The notes: generated by a model not told the origin, from the letters alone. A stretch of 64,000 nt of DNA from Chrysaora quinquecirrha (GCA_014526335.1 JACTAT010000052.1:4180897-4244896), one strand, 5' to 3'; counted from the first letter of the stretch, positions 51,505 to 62,018 are shown. Translations and numbers: made by a program.

Positions 51505-52014
51505 CTTTGGAACTCTCTATCTAGAAACACCTCTACATAGCGGACACCTCCGCATTATGAACATTTTGCCCATAGGTCATTTCTTTGTAAGAGCCCACCT
51601 CCATACAGCGAGCAACTAGCTGCAACCCTCAATAACGTACCTGATTGTGGGCAACATTTCTCAGTTGCTGTGATTCTGTGATCAGTATTGAAGGAATCGC
51701 AAATATTTGAAGACCTGTGTTTAAACATCAGGGTCTTAGTGAAGAGTTTGGCGTGTTATTAGGAATAAGTGAAATATGAACATCACAAATGGACTCAGAT
51801 GAATAAATATTGCACTTTGTCTTGCCCGTTCTTGTTGTCACGTTATTTTTTGGAGATGATGCTGTGGATGGGGAAAAGGGAAAAGGGAAAAGGAAGTATG
51901 GGCTGTGGTTACTTACATTAACCATGTGAAAGTGAAACGGTGTATTTAGCGCCAGTCGCTAGGATCTAAGTAGTTGGTTAACTAATCCAGACCCTCCGCC
52001 TTGCTGTGATGCTA

Positions 52015-52085
52015 CCGTAGCTGGGGCTAAAACCCCGACCTCGCTGAGTTTCTCAATACCACGAGTCCACTGGATTAGGCCAAGA
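52015..52085 (-). repeat. tRNA-derived SINE-like copy, minus strand
   Basis: Reverse complement contains GGACTCGTGGTATTGAGAAA, CTCAGCGAGGTCGGGGTTTT and AGCCCCAGCTACGGTAGC, parallel to the copies at 6440 and 9829. It lies in the DUF229 intron, about 130 bases before exon 2. Confidence 0.6.
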
Positions 52086-53715
52086 AGCCACAGCACCTTC
52101 AATAGACCACTGTACTCATAACAGACTCAATACCGTGCAACGGCAGCAAGCGTATGTCCCTATCTATGTATCTACCTCGCTTTAGCTAACGTAGCTTTAT
52201 TCTTATCCAGGACTAACATTTTCAAGTTGTGAGATTCTTGCAGAAAATAACGTAGCAACTCCTTTCAATGGACCCAAAAGCAATCAAATATGCTTCAATG
52301 GCAGATTCCAGCATTCTTATATATTCCAATTTTTACATCAATTTCACAAAGGAACTCATCTTTACAACACAAAGCCAAGATTTAGTTTCACTGGAATCAA
52401 CACAGCTCATGACTACACGGGACTAAGAATACAAACATTGAATTTGGATTTATCGAAGTTTGTAGAAGAAATGTCTGTGTTGCCAAATACTCTAACGATT
52501 CTATTAGCAGATCATGGAAACACTTATACGAGATATACAAACGCTGTTATGGAAGGAAGATAAGAGATGTATCATCCATCTCTTTTTATGATAATACCAC
52601 GAGGCGTTTCAGACTATTTTGGTGCAGATGTAATGAATTCATTACGTTTAAATAGTAAACGCTTGTTTACAATGCTCGATTTACATGCATCTTTGAAAAC
52701 AATTGCTCGTAAAGCAAAGAATGAAGAAGTTATAGGGTATCAAGGAATTTTACAAACGATTCCTACAAATAGAACATGTGACGATCTCAATCTTCGATTA
52801 CCAAATCTGTGTGTATGTGAAGGATGGGATACTGAAGTGCACAACGACACAAAGCAAATAGGAGTATTAGAATTTGCAGTTGGAACTTTGAATAATATGA
52901 TATTGAAGCAGCAAGAATCTCAAACTGAATTCACAACTAAATGTCACAGATTGTATCCGTTATATTTCTTGAATGTGCGAGAAAGAAGTTCAGGAGAACA
53001 TTTGATAACAACAATGGATTTTAAAGTGAAAGCAGGATTAGGAGCAAATCAAAATGAAGACGTTTTTCATGTTGAGATTCAATCAACCATCAATCCAGAA
53101 AAGGATTCAATGAATATGAAGCTTCTTAGCTTTGATAGATTGTCACAATATGGAATTTATCGTAGATGTCAGGATGAAAGGGTTGACACAAGGCTCTGTG
53201 TTTGCTCCTTGAATGTTCAACAATCAAAATCGCCTGTAAAATCAAGCAGGATTGACTTGGAAAAGGCCGAGAGTTCCCAACCAAGGAAAGATTCGAGTAA
53301 TTTGAGATATATCAGAAAGCAAGATGGCGATTCGATCATTAAACGTATAGTGCTTCTTCAGCCTCGCTTTAAGAACATGCCTGCTATTCTACGCATTGAA
53401 AATGCATCTGAAGAGGACTGCGTTTACTTGCTCAAAAGGATTTACTTTGGAGTCAATGACCAAGGGAAAATAAACAGGAAGGACTACGTTGCGGCATCCG
53501 TAGAACTACTGAATGTATGCCACGATACACAGTTTGAAATATCGATTGGGGTGAAAGTAAACAACATGAGAATCTCGGGCGATATACCATTGTTTACCAG
53601 AATCAAAGGACAACAGATGATATTTTTAGCTTCTTTTACGAAAAATGTGCCTTACTGGAAGAGTTCAATGAATATCATGGTTGCAGTTAAACGCATTAAA
53701 TGGAATCCTACCTAA

Positions 53716-54005
53716 GTTTATTTTGAAGAAACTTGCTATGACGGCAGCTGAGGTTCACTTACTTACACTCAAGTTTGATATACAGAAATAATCCTTCGCA
53801 TAAGGAGCTTCGTTTCTTAAGAACCTACAGCCCTGTCATTATGTTTTTTCTACCCGTTAATAAAGAACCATTTTAGCCTGGTATCACCACATGTTCTTAT
53901 TTAAGGGTTGCAATTCACTAAACAGCATTTAAATGAAACTTTTTAGTGAGTTAACCTCTTCCATAAAGCTGCTAAAACTTTAGCCATTGCGTGCTCCTCT
54001 GGTTA
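53716..54005. other. 3' flank of plus-strand DUF229
   Basis: Likely 3' UTR: an ATTAAT-type poly(A)-signal variant region near 53858 (GTTAATAAAGAACC contains AATAAA). Otherwise featureless. Confidence 0.45.
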
Positions 54006-54526
54006 CACGCTAGCGAATCTATAATCACTACTTGTGGTGGATAATCACTACTGTGGTGGTACTATTTGCGTACTGTGGTGGTAGTTTCTGCGTACTGTGG
54101 TGGATAATCACTACTTGTGGTTGGTTACTATGCTTGCGGTGGTGGCAGTTTTGGAGTACTGTGGTGGATAATCACTACTGTGGTGGTACTATTTGCGTAC
54201 TGTGGTGGTAGTTTTTGCGTACTGTGGTGGATAATCACTACTTGTGGTGGTTTATAATGCTTTATGTGGTGAATACGAAATCATAGCAAAACTCTATAGA
54301 TCAAGCAAAAAAAAACCACAAAATCCACCACAGTACGCAAATATTACCACCACAGTAGTGATTATCCACCACAGTACTCCAAAACTGCCACCACCGCAAG
54401 CATAGTAACCAACCACAAGTAGTGATTATCCACCACAGTACGCAGAAACTACCACCACAGTACGCAAATAGTACCACCACAGTAGTGATTATCCACCACA
54501 GTAGCGATTATAGATTCGCTAGCGTG
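54006..54526. mobile_element. Fold-back element built of CTGTGGTGG repeats
   Basis: Ends CACGCTAGCGAATCTATAAT C and its exact complement at the right. The two arms (about 54006-54270 and 54312-54526) are near-complements along most of their length. Each arm consists of tandem GTACTGTGGTGG and GGATAATCACTACT words, and the loop is AT-rich. There is no coding capacity. Confidence 0.9.
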
Positions 54527-54605
54527 GGTTATTGCTTCAAACCCAGTTTTAAGAACTTATACTTTGGTGATGGTATACACCTCGTTACGTAAGCTAAAGG
54601 CCTGG

Positions 54606-54865
54606 CTAAACTAGGAGACATGCGGCACGCGACATTGTCACATGCGACATATCCCCTCGATGTCTCCCAGTTTAGTCACCTTCGAAACTTTGTAGTGCGC
54701 GATAAAATTTGTAGCGAGAGACACGCGAATGTTTCTGGGAGACAACAGAAACATTTCTTGTCTCCGTGACTCAGGGGACATGTTGCTCGCTTGTCACTAG
54801 CGTGTTTAGCCACCCTGGGAGACACGCTGAATACAATGTTGCACTTGACATGTGTCCTAGTTTAG
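54606..54865. mobile_element. MITE with CTAAACTAGGAGACATG ends
   Basis: Left CTAAACTAGGAGACATG; right GACATGTGTCCTAGTTTAG. The internal words GGGAGACA and TGTCTCCCAG are also inverted. The start of another copy is at 63943 to the window edge. Confidence 0.8.
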
Positions 54866-54949
54866 CTTGCAAGTAAGCAAGGAGTCTATATTTGGCGCCA
54901 CAAATTTCACACGTTTCGATCCGACCTTTGCAATAAATAAGAATGAAAC

Positions 54950-55060
54950 CACATTTCTCATTGCCTGATGATGGGAGACTGAAACGTTACCCTACTAAAT
55001 ATCAAAGGCTTGTCATGATAAGTGGTGACTATCATGTCTAATACGGAATCTATATTTGTT
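54950..55060. repeat. Repeat with CCTGATGATGGGAGAC, shared with 18335
   Basis: GCCTGATGATGGGAGACTGA and, about 40 bases on, CTTGTCATGATAAGTGGTGA. A similar order (CCTGATGATGGGAGACAGAG, then CTTATCATGATAACTGCTGA) is found at 18338-18410. It is a dispersed family of unknown class. Confidence 0.6.
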
Positions 55061-55169
55061 AACGCAGGTCAGGAGTTCTGGCAGCTATACAGCTAATATG
55101 GACCTGCAGCTTGTGCCCTAGATTGGTACTCATGGGTACTCATTTACCGAGTTACCGTAGGCTTGTAGA

Positions 55170-55250
55170 AGGTGGTCATAACAAGATTCGAACCTACGAC
55201 CTTCCCCGATCGTGAGTCAAACGCCTGGACCAATAGGCAAAACCGCATGT
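55170..55250 (-). repeat. tRNA-like SINE head or tRNA pseudogene
   Basis: Minus strand reads TGGTCCAGGCGTTTGACTCA, a good A box, and GTAGGTTCGAATCTTG, a good B box, at normal tRNA spacing. I cannot pair a full acceptor stem, so it is a pseudogene or SINE head and not a confident tRNA. Confidence 0.5.
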
Positions 55251-55450
55251 ACAAGCAGTGAAGCCTGCATGCACGGAGCCCTTGTACGAAAAAAGAAAGA
55301 TTCTAAAAAGTCTTTGAGAAGGGTAGGAGATGATATGATGGTGAAAAATAAAACTTTGTTTAAAAGTAAGACATCCGTTTTAAAACCAGTCATTTGTTTG
55401 TTCACCCATCTTGCTGCAACATCATGTTACTCTGCAGAAGCCAGACCATG

Positions 55451-56375
55451 AGGCGCTCTTTCAAGCACAACAACCCTTAATGGTTTTCTGCTCGATGAAT
55501 AATCAAATCCACCTGTCAGCCCTGACGAAAAGTTTTCCTGTTTTCAAGAAATTTCCTTCAGAATTGAAATTTTCTTCATGTCTTTAGTCTCAAAAGCATT
55601 TTATTCTTTTAGATTTCCTTTGTCCGCTTAATAGAAAGCAAAAAAACATTTGCAGGCGTCGCGAAATTCAATTCGGTTATGCGGGAGTCTTCCCGATAGT
55701 CTTCTGAAACCATTTTCCTCTCATGCCATAAGAATCAACATGTTTATTACAATTTCATAACGAATTCGTTTGGTATATTCATTGCAAACCGTGTTCACCA
55801 TAACCTTCTTTTATACCGTTTAGCATGTACATTTCATAATACCGTATCCGTCGACTTGTTCATTTCATAATACCACATTACATACTGGTTTTACTTTCTT
55901 TTTATTCCTTTACAGGACACATATTGATAACAGCATTTTTATGTTGAAATGTACATCCTGTATAAAGATTCGTTATATATATTATTATTATTACATGCCA
56001 TGTTCATTTCATAATACCGTATTCGTCAGCACGTTCGTTGCACAATGCCATATTCGTCAGCATATTCATTTAACAATCCCTTAATTTTTCGGCACGTAAA
56101 TTTCGTAGCGAACCTCGAAAATGTGATAAGTTTATGATTTTTAAGGTAAGATTGTTTAAAAATGACTTTACTTAATGGGGGGGGGCAAGCAGACGCCTAG
56201 TTGGACAATTGTGAAAGCTCAAAAATGCTATATGTTAATGTTAGTGTGTTTCTCCAATATCAGTATTATATATATTATTATATATTATCATATATACCTT
56301 TGCCGCCTATGTTTCCTCAATAAGTAAGTATTTAATTATCCTTAGTGTTTGAATAACTATTCAAATATCATTAAA
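55451..56375. other. AT-rich intergenic, no gene seen
   Basis: Contains repeated phrases of the kind CATTTCATAATACCGTATTC (55840, 56010) and GTCAGCATGTTCATTT, like those at 30000-30200, plus short ATTATTATT tracts. These are dispersed low-copy repeats and no exon is supported. Confidence 0.4.
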
Positions 56376-56850
56376 CGTCGCCAACTTTATTGCCAACATT
56401 CCGCCGAAATTCTTTTTGAATGTTGGGGCAGGAGTGGCTAAACGTAGCCAACAATTTCAACCAACCTTCCTACCCAAAAAGTGATTTTGACTGAAGAGTC
56501 TAGGACACCTTTCGGAAATTTCTCATTTGGATTTGAAGTATTTTCTATGCCGAAAAATTAAAAATTGTTTAGCAGCTTGCTTCTTTAAATAGTTAGAATG
56601 CTGTTTTGCTTCTTTTCTTCGCGCTAAAAGTGAACGCCTTACCTAATACGCATGCTTGGAGCCAGCATTTGTTGGCAGGGGTGGCCAAACGAAGCCTATA
56701 TTGACTATATTCTGAAATGCTGGGTCAATTTGTTAACCCTGATCAAACGATAGCCAACATCATCAAACATGATGTTGGCTCATCAAACAAGCTGGCCAAG
56801 CATTGCTGACATTTCACCCAACATGAATTTGGCTACGTTTTGCCTGGGCT
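56376..56850. mobile_element. Diverged element of the GGCCAAACG/CCAACATT type
   Basis: GTCGCCAACTTTATTGCCAA, GGAGTGGCTAAACGTAGCCA, GGGTGGCCAAACGAAGCC and ATCAAACATGATGTTGGCTC recur, ending GGCTACGTTTTGCCTGGGC. The ends GGCCAAACG and CCTGGGC recall the CAAACATTGTTGG family, but the core differs. Confidence 0.5.
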
Positions 56851-56916
56851 TCAGTTTCTACCAATTGTTATAATAGCTATTCAATAACATTGTTACAAGG
56901 AAAGAGTCTTGGGGTA

Positions 56917-57204
56917 CCCATAGCTGTTATTGCTTGTAAAATCTTTTTTATTCGAAGCTCATAGGCTACTACTAGAGTGATCAATGGTAGACAACTTTTG
57001 GGTTTCTAGACAACGGATACAAACCTCACTCTCTCTTTTCTGGAACGATGCTGTGTTTCCGGTACCCCACCCATAGCTATAATCGCTTGTAAATTCTTTT
57101 TTATTTGAAGCTCATAGGTTACTACTAGAGTGATCAATGGTAGACAACTTTTGGGTTTCTAGACAACACATACAAACCTGACTCTCTCTTTTCTGGAACG
57201 ATGC
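56917..57204 (+). repeat. Tandem duplication, ~153-bp period
   Basis: Two copies (56917-57051 and 57070-57204) share ATCAATGGTAGACAACTTTT, GGGTTTCTAGACAAC and CTCTCTTTTCTGGAACGATGC with few differences. A GTAAGC donor-like word follows CAATATG at about 57256, so a transcript start could lie here, but no coding exon is seen. Confidence 0.8.
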
Positions 57205-57259
57205 AAAAAAGCATTCTCCTTTCCACAGCAAAGACAGCAGAACAACCAACAATATGGTA

Positions 57260-59347
57260 AGCTTCATTTTCGATATTCTTCAATACTGATTGTTATCAGA
57301 GGCAGTATATCAGTAACACTTCTTTGATGCTTTGCTATTGTTTCTACTTACTTAGCTTCTATTGAGATGTTCAAGGTCTCGGCACTCTGACAAAGTTATG
57401 CGATTTTGAATCGATGACCAAACTTTTAAGACGAAGAAACAGGAACAGGTGAACGAAAAGTTCTAGGTCAAAAAAATTATCAAAAAAACAATTTTTTATT
57501 CATTCGCTGTCAATGAAATTATTTCTTTGTGTGAATATTTCTTCGAAGATTTTTTTGCCTGTTGCATACAAAATAACACAAATAATTTTTTTTGTTTTTA
57601 TTGCTTGTCCGGGGTGCGCAAGTTAACCAGGATGTAGACTGAAATTTATACAAAATGAATTACCATATCGAGCACCTTCAGCATTGAGCTTCTTAAAAGC
57701 CGGGATTACATCTCCATTGCTTACACAGGTACACATTCAGACCTAGTTGCCGGCTCCTAATCGGCGATTTTTCGGCACTAATTTACCGCAACTGGCCTGT
57801 CGATATTAGCGCTCGTCTCTGGCAACTAGTTGCCAACTAGTTCCTTTTTGACAACAGCTAGTCGGCGCACAGTTCCAGAAACTTGGGCTTCTTCTACTTT
57901 TATCATTAGTCGACATCATTAGTCGACAACTGATTCACGTCAGTCGCAGTCAACATGAACGCTCTTGCGACCTCGATCAACTGTATCCTATAAGTTCTGA
58001 CTTGTTGTTGACATGTCGACATAAGAAGCAGCTACAGCTAATTTCTTCTACTGTATCAGTCGGCATAAGCATTGCTTAAAACATGTTATCTGCACTCATG
58101 ATATGTATAATTTTCACGACTGGGAACACTAGGATAGATTTTTTAACCAGTGGCATACCACTGTCTCTTTTTCTATAGCTTACGCGTTTTGTTAACAGTG
58201 AAAAACTTCTTCCTTTAAGTAATGTTGGAACTATAAATGCTGTCGTGGAAAATGTCTGGTACAAATGGTGCAAATGGGCCCCCTTTTGGTCGGGGGCCTT
58301 TAGTTCATGAACTCAGATAGCTTGAACTGCGTTACGCCACTAACTATATATCATTAAGCGAACTAGATGCCAGATGGAACTAGAACCTTGGACCTTGAAA
58401 TGCATAGGCAAGCAAACCCCCAGGCCGAGGTTGCAGCTGTCCGTGGATGTTTAATAGATGGGATCGTTTCTATTGCATTCTATCGCATTTTCTGTACTTA
58501 TTATGTCAATATTATTAATCTAAGAAGAAAAGAAAGTTTCACTTATATTTCCCTTAGCTACTTAAGTTATAGAATGGATTATTTCAAACACCTTTCATTC
58601 TTCTATTTTATTCACCAATAGCAGTCTACTCGAATAAAAAGCTGTGTTTTAACGAATCAAGGATCCATAACTGGTCTTATTAGGAAATAAAATTATATAT
58701 TAAATCATTATTAATCCAGAAGCATGATGACTAATTTGCGCTATTGGATAATTTGCTATTCAATGCGGCAGATAGGTCAACCTAACTCTAAGCATAGACT
58801 CGCTACATGTCTCTGTTATGCTTCTTAGAACTTATAGGTCCCTAATAAAAGCGACCGATCAGCTATAACAGTTTACCCCTTCCTGAGCTGTCATGAACAA
58901 CAACAACAGCAAATACAGCGAGAAGTACGGACTGGTGTAGCCAGTCTATTCTAAGCACGCAAATTTGGTGCTTTTCAAATGTCGTTTTTTTCAGTCCATA
59001 ATTCAACAGCAATATCTACGACTCATATGATAAGTATAGAACTTGAGCAGGAATCACTAATTTGGCCACAGCAGCGTCGCAATGGACAGGGTACACCAGT
59101 GAGCGCTATACTACCGTTACCTATATCCAGCCTTTAGTCGGGTATTTTTCGGTAGAATTCTTGTCAGAACAATTAAACGCGTCGTTTTTTTCGGCTTTCG
59201 TGTCTTACAACGCAAAGAGAAATTTGCGTCTCAATCGTCAAGTATGATGGCATGAAGACACTAGTAAAGGAAGTAAATTAAGACCCTCTAGCTTAGATTG
59301 AGGTATGGCTGTTGGTGTAGCCAAGGGAATCCACGTGACTCCCAAGA
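57260..59347. other. Intergenic, no gene seen
   Basis: AT-rich, with scattered short inverted words and a weak tRNA-like fragment on the minus strand near 58365-58430 (GGTTCTAGTTCC as B box). The open frames are short and lack splice context or recognisable domains. Confidence 0.4.
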
Positions 59348-59645
59348 GGGGGCTTTGGGATTTCACGGGTTGCGGGTTTGGCCGATTTCGGCCTCGGGTT
59401 TTCGGGTTTTCTTAAAAATCGTGCGGGTTTTCGGGTCAAGTTTATTTAACGGGCAACGGGTTTTGCCATTTTCTAGTCCGGGTTTCGGGTATTGTAGTAA
59501 AATGTGCAGGTTTTCGGGTTTTCAACCTGAAAAGGATGTCAATGGGTAAACTTCTAAAACAGTTGTCGAAACTAAGGTCATCCGGGTTTTCGGGTTTGTC
59601 CCAATTTTCTTCCGGGTTTTCGGGTTTTGATACCCCCAAAGCCCC
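59348..59645. mobile_element. Element of CGGGTTTT repeats with GGGGCTTTGGG ends
   Basis: Left GGGGGCTTTGGGATTTCACG; right ACCCCCAAAGCCCC, the inverted complement. Inside, TTTTCGGGTTTT and GCGGGTTTTCGGG recur irregularly about ten times. It has no coding capacity. Confidence 0.75.
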
Positions 59646-60372
59646 TTCATGAACTTTCAAAGTTTTTTTTTCACTGTTGCTTCCTTCAATAGCATGATGA
59701 ATCTTACTTGTTCACAGCTGCAGCTTTTTCGAAAAAAACAATTCGCGTGCTGCGATGCGTGGTACGTTTTGAATATACATTCATGACAAGTGCATGTAGT
59801 ATGCTTCAGAAGAAGGCTCAGCATAGCCGAAACACGAGAAAGTCAAGTGAGGGAAGAGCCTTCGGCTGTAGCGCAAGTTTGAATCCATATCTATTGTTGT
59901 ATGCCACTTTTAGGAAAATCTACCCTAATGTTCGCCATTCATGACAAACACAATATGCATTAAAGTATTCAGTGTTACCGTGTCTAATGGTACAGTACCT
60001 GAAAAACCGTAAGGAAAGCGGCATATTTGCGTTGTTTTGGGCGTAACCATTGTGACTGTTGCGTACCCTTTAGAAAATCCGTTCTTTATTAAGGGGCTCG
60101 TCAAACGGGCTTAGAGGACTCAATTTGGGAAGTCCATAAGCACATCTTGATGAATCGGCATCGGCATGGTTTTGCATTAATTGCTATGCATTTGCCAAAA
60201 GCCAAAAATTCACTGACTTTATTTTGGGCAGATATGGCTAACGCAAAAAGCACTAGGACGGGAATTAAAGAATTGATAACGGATATCTAAAGAAAATTTT
60301 CTGCTTTGGAATAGAAAAAAAAGATAGAACATTCAGCAAATAAAAATAACTGCTTCTAATGGAAATAAAAAT
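59646..60372. other. Intergenic, possible intron of the small peptide gene
   Basis: Nothing is recognised with confidence. A phrase TTCAGAAGAAGGCTCAGCAT AGCCGAAACACG near 59808 is of a kind common in retroelement ends. Exon 2 of the minus-strand peptide candidate may lie here or further left, but I could not identify it. Confidence 0.3.
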
Positions 60373-60427
60373 CATAGTCATAAGAAAAGTATTTAGTTAT
60401 AGTAATAGTACTTTTCTTATGACTATG
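60373..60427. repeat. Perfect 19-base hairpin
   Basis: CATAGTCATAAGAAAAGTA at 60373-60391 and its exact complement at 60409-60427, with a 17-base loop that begins TTTAGTTATAG. It lies just downstream of the peptide exon donor (minus strand). Confidence 0.85.
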
Positions 60428-60467
60428 TAAGAATCCAGTATGTATAAAGAAATGATACCACCTATAC

Positions 60468-60599
60468 CTGTAAAGATCTTTTTCCTCCTACATCAGTAGT
60501 AAAAATCGAGTGCGCTTCTTGTAACATGCCAATTAATAGGATGCCAATGATCAAAGCAGATACAGCCGAAGGCAAATGTTTTGTTGATTGGTGTTGCAT
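60468..60599 (-). CDS. Candidate first exon of a small secreted peptide (partial)
   Basis: ATG at 60599 gives 44 residues: MQHQSTKHLPSAVSALIIGI, then LLIGMLQEAHS and IFTTDVGGKRSLQ. They are followed in frame by a GTATAG donor. The hydrophobic stretch (SAVSALIIGILLIGML) with AHS before the break looks like a signal peptide cut near residue 31. GGKR resembles an amidation/dibasic processing site, so a neuropeptide or other processed secreted peptide is possible. A TATA-like box lies about 75-80 bases upstream of the ATG. No family is recognised and exon 2 was not found, so the call rests on signal peptide, donor and TATA together. A chance open frame is the alternative. Confidence 0.4.
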
Positions 60600-60672
60600 C
60601 TTTAGATGATCTTCGTAGTCGTCGGAGCTTCGGAATGAGTAGAGACTGAGATAGAACCAGCCGTTTCTAGGA

Positions 60673-60680
60673 CTTATAAA
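60673..60680 (-). promoter_or_regulatory. TATA-like box upstream of the peptide exon
   Basis: TTTATAAG on the minus strand, 74-81 bases before the ATG at 60599. That spacing leaves room for a start site and a leader of about 45 bases. Confidence 0.35.
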
Positions 60681-61100
60681 GCGTTTTAGCACGGGGGGTT
60701 ATAGCTAAGAAGATTATTATGCATGTGATCTTTGATTAAGGGTTCTTTCTCCGTAAAATGATTTTTTGTTCTCACGTTAGCCGAGAGACAAGTGTGCAGT
60801 GGTGGTTGTAAGGGGGTAGAGGTCAAACACCCTTGAAAAAAGTGCATTTGATAAACTTATAAATTTATTGAAAAATGAAAAATATGGTGCTCAGTTTCAT
60901 CGGCAATTGAATCAAGATTTTGGTCCTCATCTGGTAAAATACCCAACTTAATTTTAATTAAGATCCACATATTTTGCGCCTATTTTTCTGGCCGAGCCCT
61001 AAGGCACAATTGAGGATTGTTCTCTTGAATTAGAAAAATTTGAGCTCATTTTTCACAAAGTAAAGTTATGCATTGAATATCCCAAAAGCATCCGTAAAAC

Positions 61101-61435
61101 ATACTCTTAGGTGCCTAATCGCTGGGCTGGGGGGGGTCGGAATAAACGGAGGGGTTGGACTTTGTTTGACAAACGTTTTTCCGGAAACTGCAGAGACGCG
61201 AAGCGAGGAGCCCTATAGTGCTTAAGGACTGAGGAATTCCACAGTTCTAACAAACGAATTGAGTGTACAAGTTAAATTTCGCACCAAGAACGTCAATGTA
61301 AATTTATTAAAAACTATCAACATCAGTATTAATGCAAACTTATCTTAACAAGTGGGGGATCCTAATAAGAGTGGGGGTTGGAAATTTTTCAAAAAATCAA
61401 TTAACGGGGGACGGCAATTAGGCACCTAAGAGTAT
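61101..61435. mobile_element. MITE with ATACTCTTAGGTGCCTAAT ends
   Basis: The left end ATACTCTTAGGTGCCTAAT has its exact complement ATTAGGCACCTAAGAGTAT at the right. Both ends are followed inside by G-rich or C-rich words (GGGGGGGTCGG, ACGGGGGACGG). It is non-coding. Confidence 0.8.
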
Positions 61436-61666
61436 TAATGTTCCTTGAGGGTTCATTGGTTGGGGTAGATCATCCCTCACCCTCCCTTGTTTTCGCCAAC
61501 GTTATTCTTTATCTTGCTGCCTATAGATATTTGTGGTAAATTATCGTTGTTTACTTCGATAAGACCACCATTATAGCTGTTCTTCGTGGGAATTTTGAAG
61601 CTGTTGTTTTTGTACCTTTACAGAAATCCCGATACTGCTATAACGCCTGCAGATGAAAACGGCCAT

Positions 61667-62018
61667 AGAGTACCTAAGTGTGACGTCATCAAAAATCTAT
61701 TTTTAGAATTTCGAAATTTGCTCTTCATTTTGTGAAACAGGAAAGAGCGTCAAAAATAATGCGTAAACGTGCAAAATCAGTCAAATATAACAAACATTGG
61801 CCGAGATATGGCCATCAAAAGACATACATTTAAAGAGTAAATCACTTTGTTATTGCTCTGGTTCATAAAGTTTAGAACAAGGCGCAAAATACAGTGATTT
61901 CCTGTTGAAATGTATTTCTTCGGATGGCCAATCTCAGCCAATGTTTGATATATTTGATGAAGAGCAAATTTCGAAATTCTAAAAATAGATTTTTGTGACG
62001 TCACGACTTAGGTACTCT
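61667..62018. mobile_element. MITE with ~60-bp inverted ends containing TGACGTCA
   Basis: Left AGAGTACCTAAGTGTGACGT, then CTATTTTTAGAATTTCGAAA; right is the complement ending CACGACTTAGGTACTCT. The arms match over about 60 bases with few differences. Each arm has a TGACGTCA palindrome. It has no coding capacity. Confidence 0.85.

Larger units (their letters stand above)
49871..53715 (+). pseudogene. DUF229 paralogue with one premature stop
   Basis: Exon 1 is 49871-51164 (ATG, basic start MNIKFRKILKILRG, membrane anchor about 18-35, open throughout) and exon 2 is 52211-53715. The organisation is the same as in the minus-strand gene: NINIVLLDSISRAHFYRSLP at about 303-320, HGHSAENFRALFTG, and LLADHGNTY at 529-537. 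The frame is then cut by TAA at 52561-52563 (residue 549), where the paralogue has TAT (Tyr569). After the stop the frame stays open for 383 codons to TAA at 53713 and matches the paralogue closely to about 53285. Conceptual length with the stop ignored is 932. With only one lesion it may be a very young pseudogene, a segregating null allele, a sequencing error or a truncated membrane protein. The final ~140 residues differ strongly from the paralogue. Confidence 0.85.

Noticed and set aside
54960..54985. CTGATGA ... GAAAC as a hammerhead ribozyme
   Set aside because: The bases between the two core boxes (TGGGAGACT) cannot form a proper stem II.
55170..55250. Functional tRNA gene on the minus strand
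   Set aside because: A and B boxes are good, but I cannot pair the acceptor stem, so it is listed only as a tRNA-like repeat.
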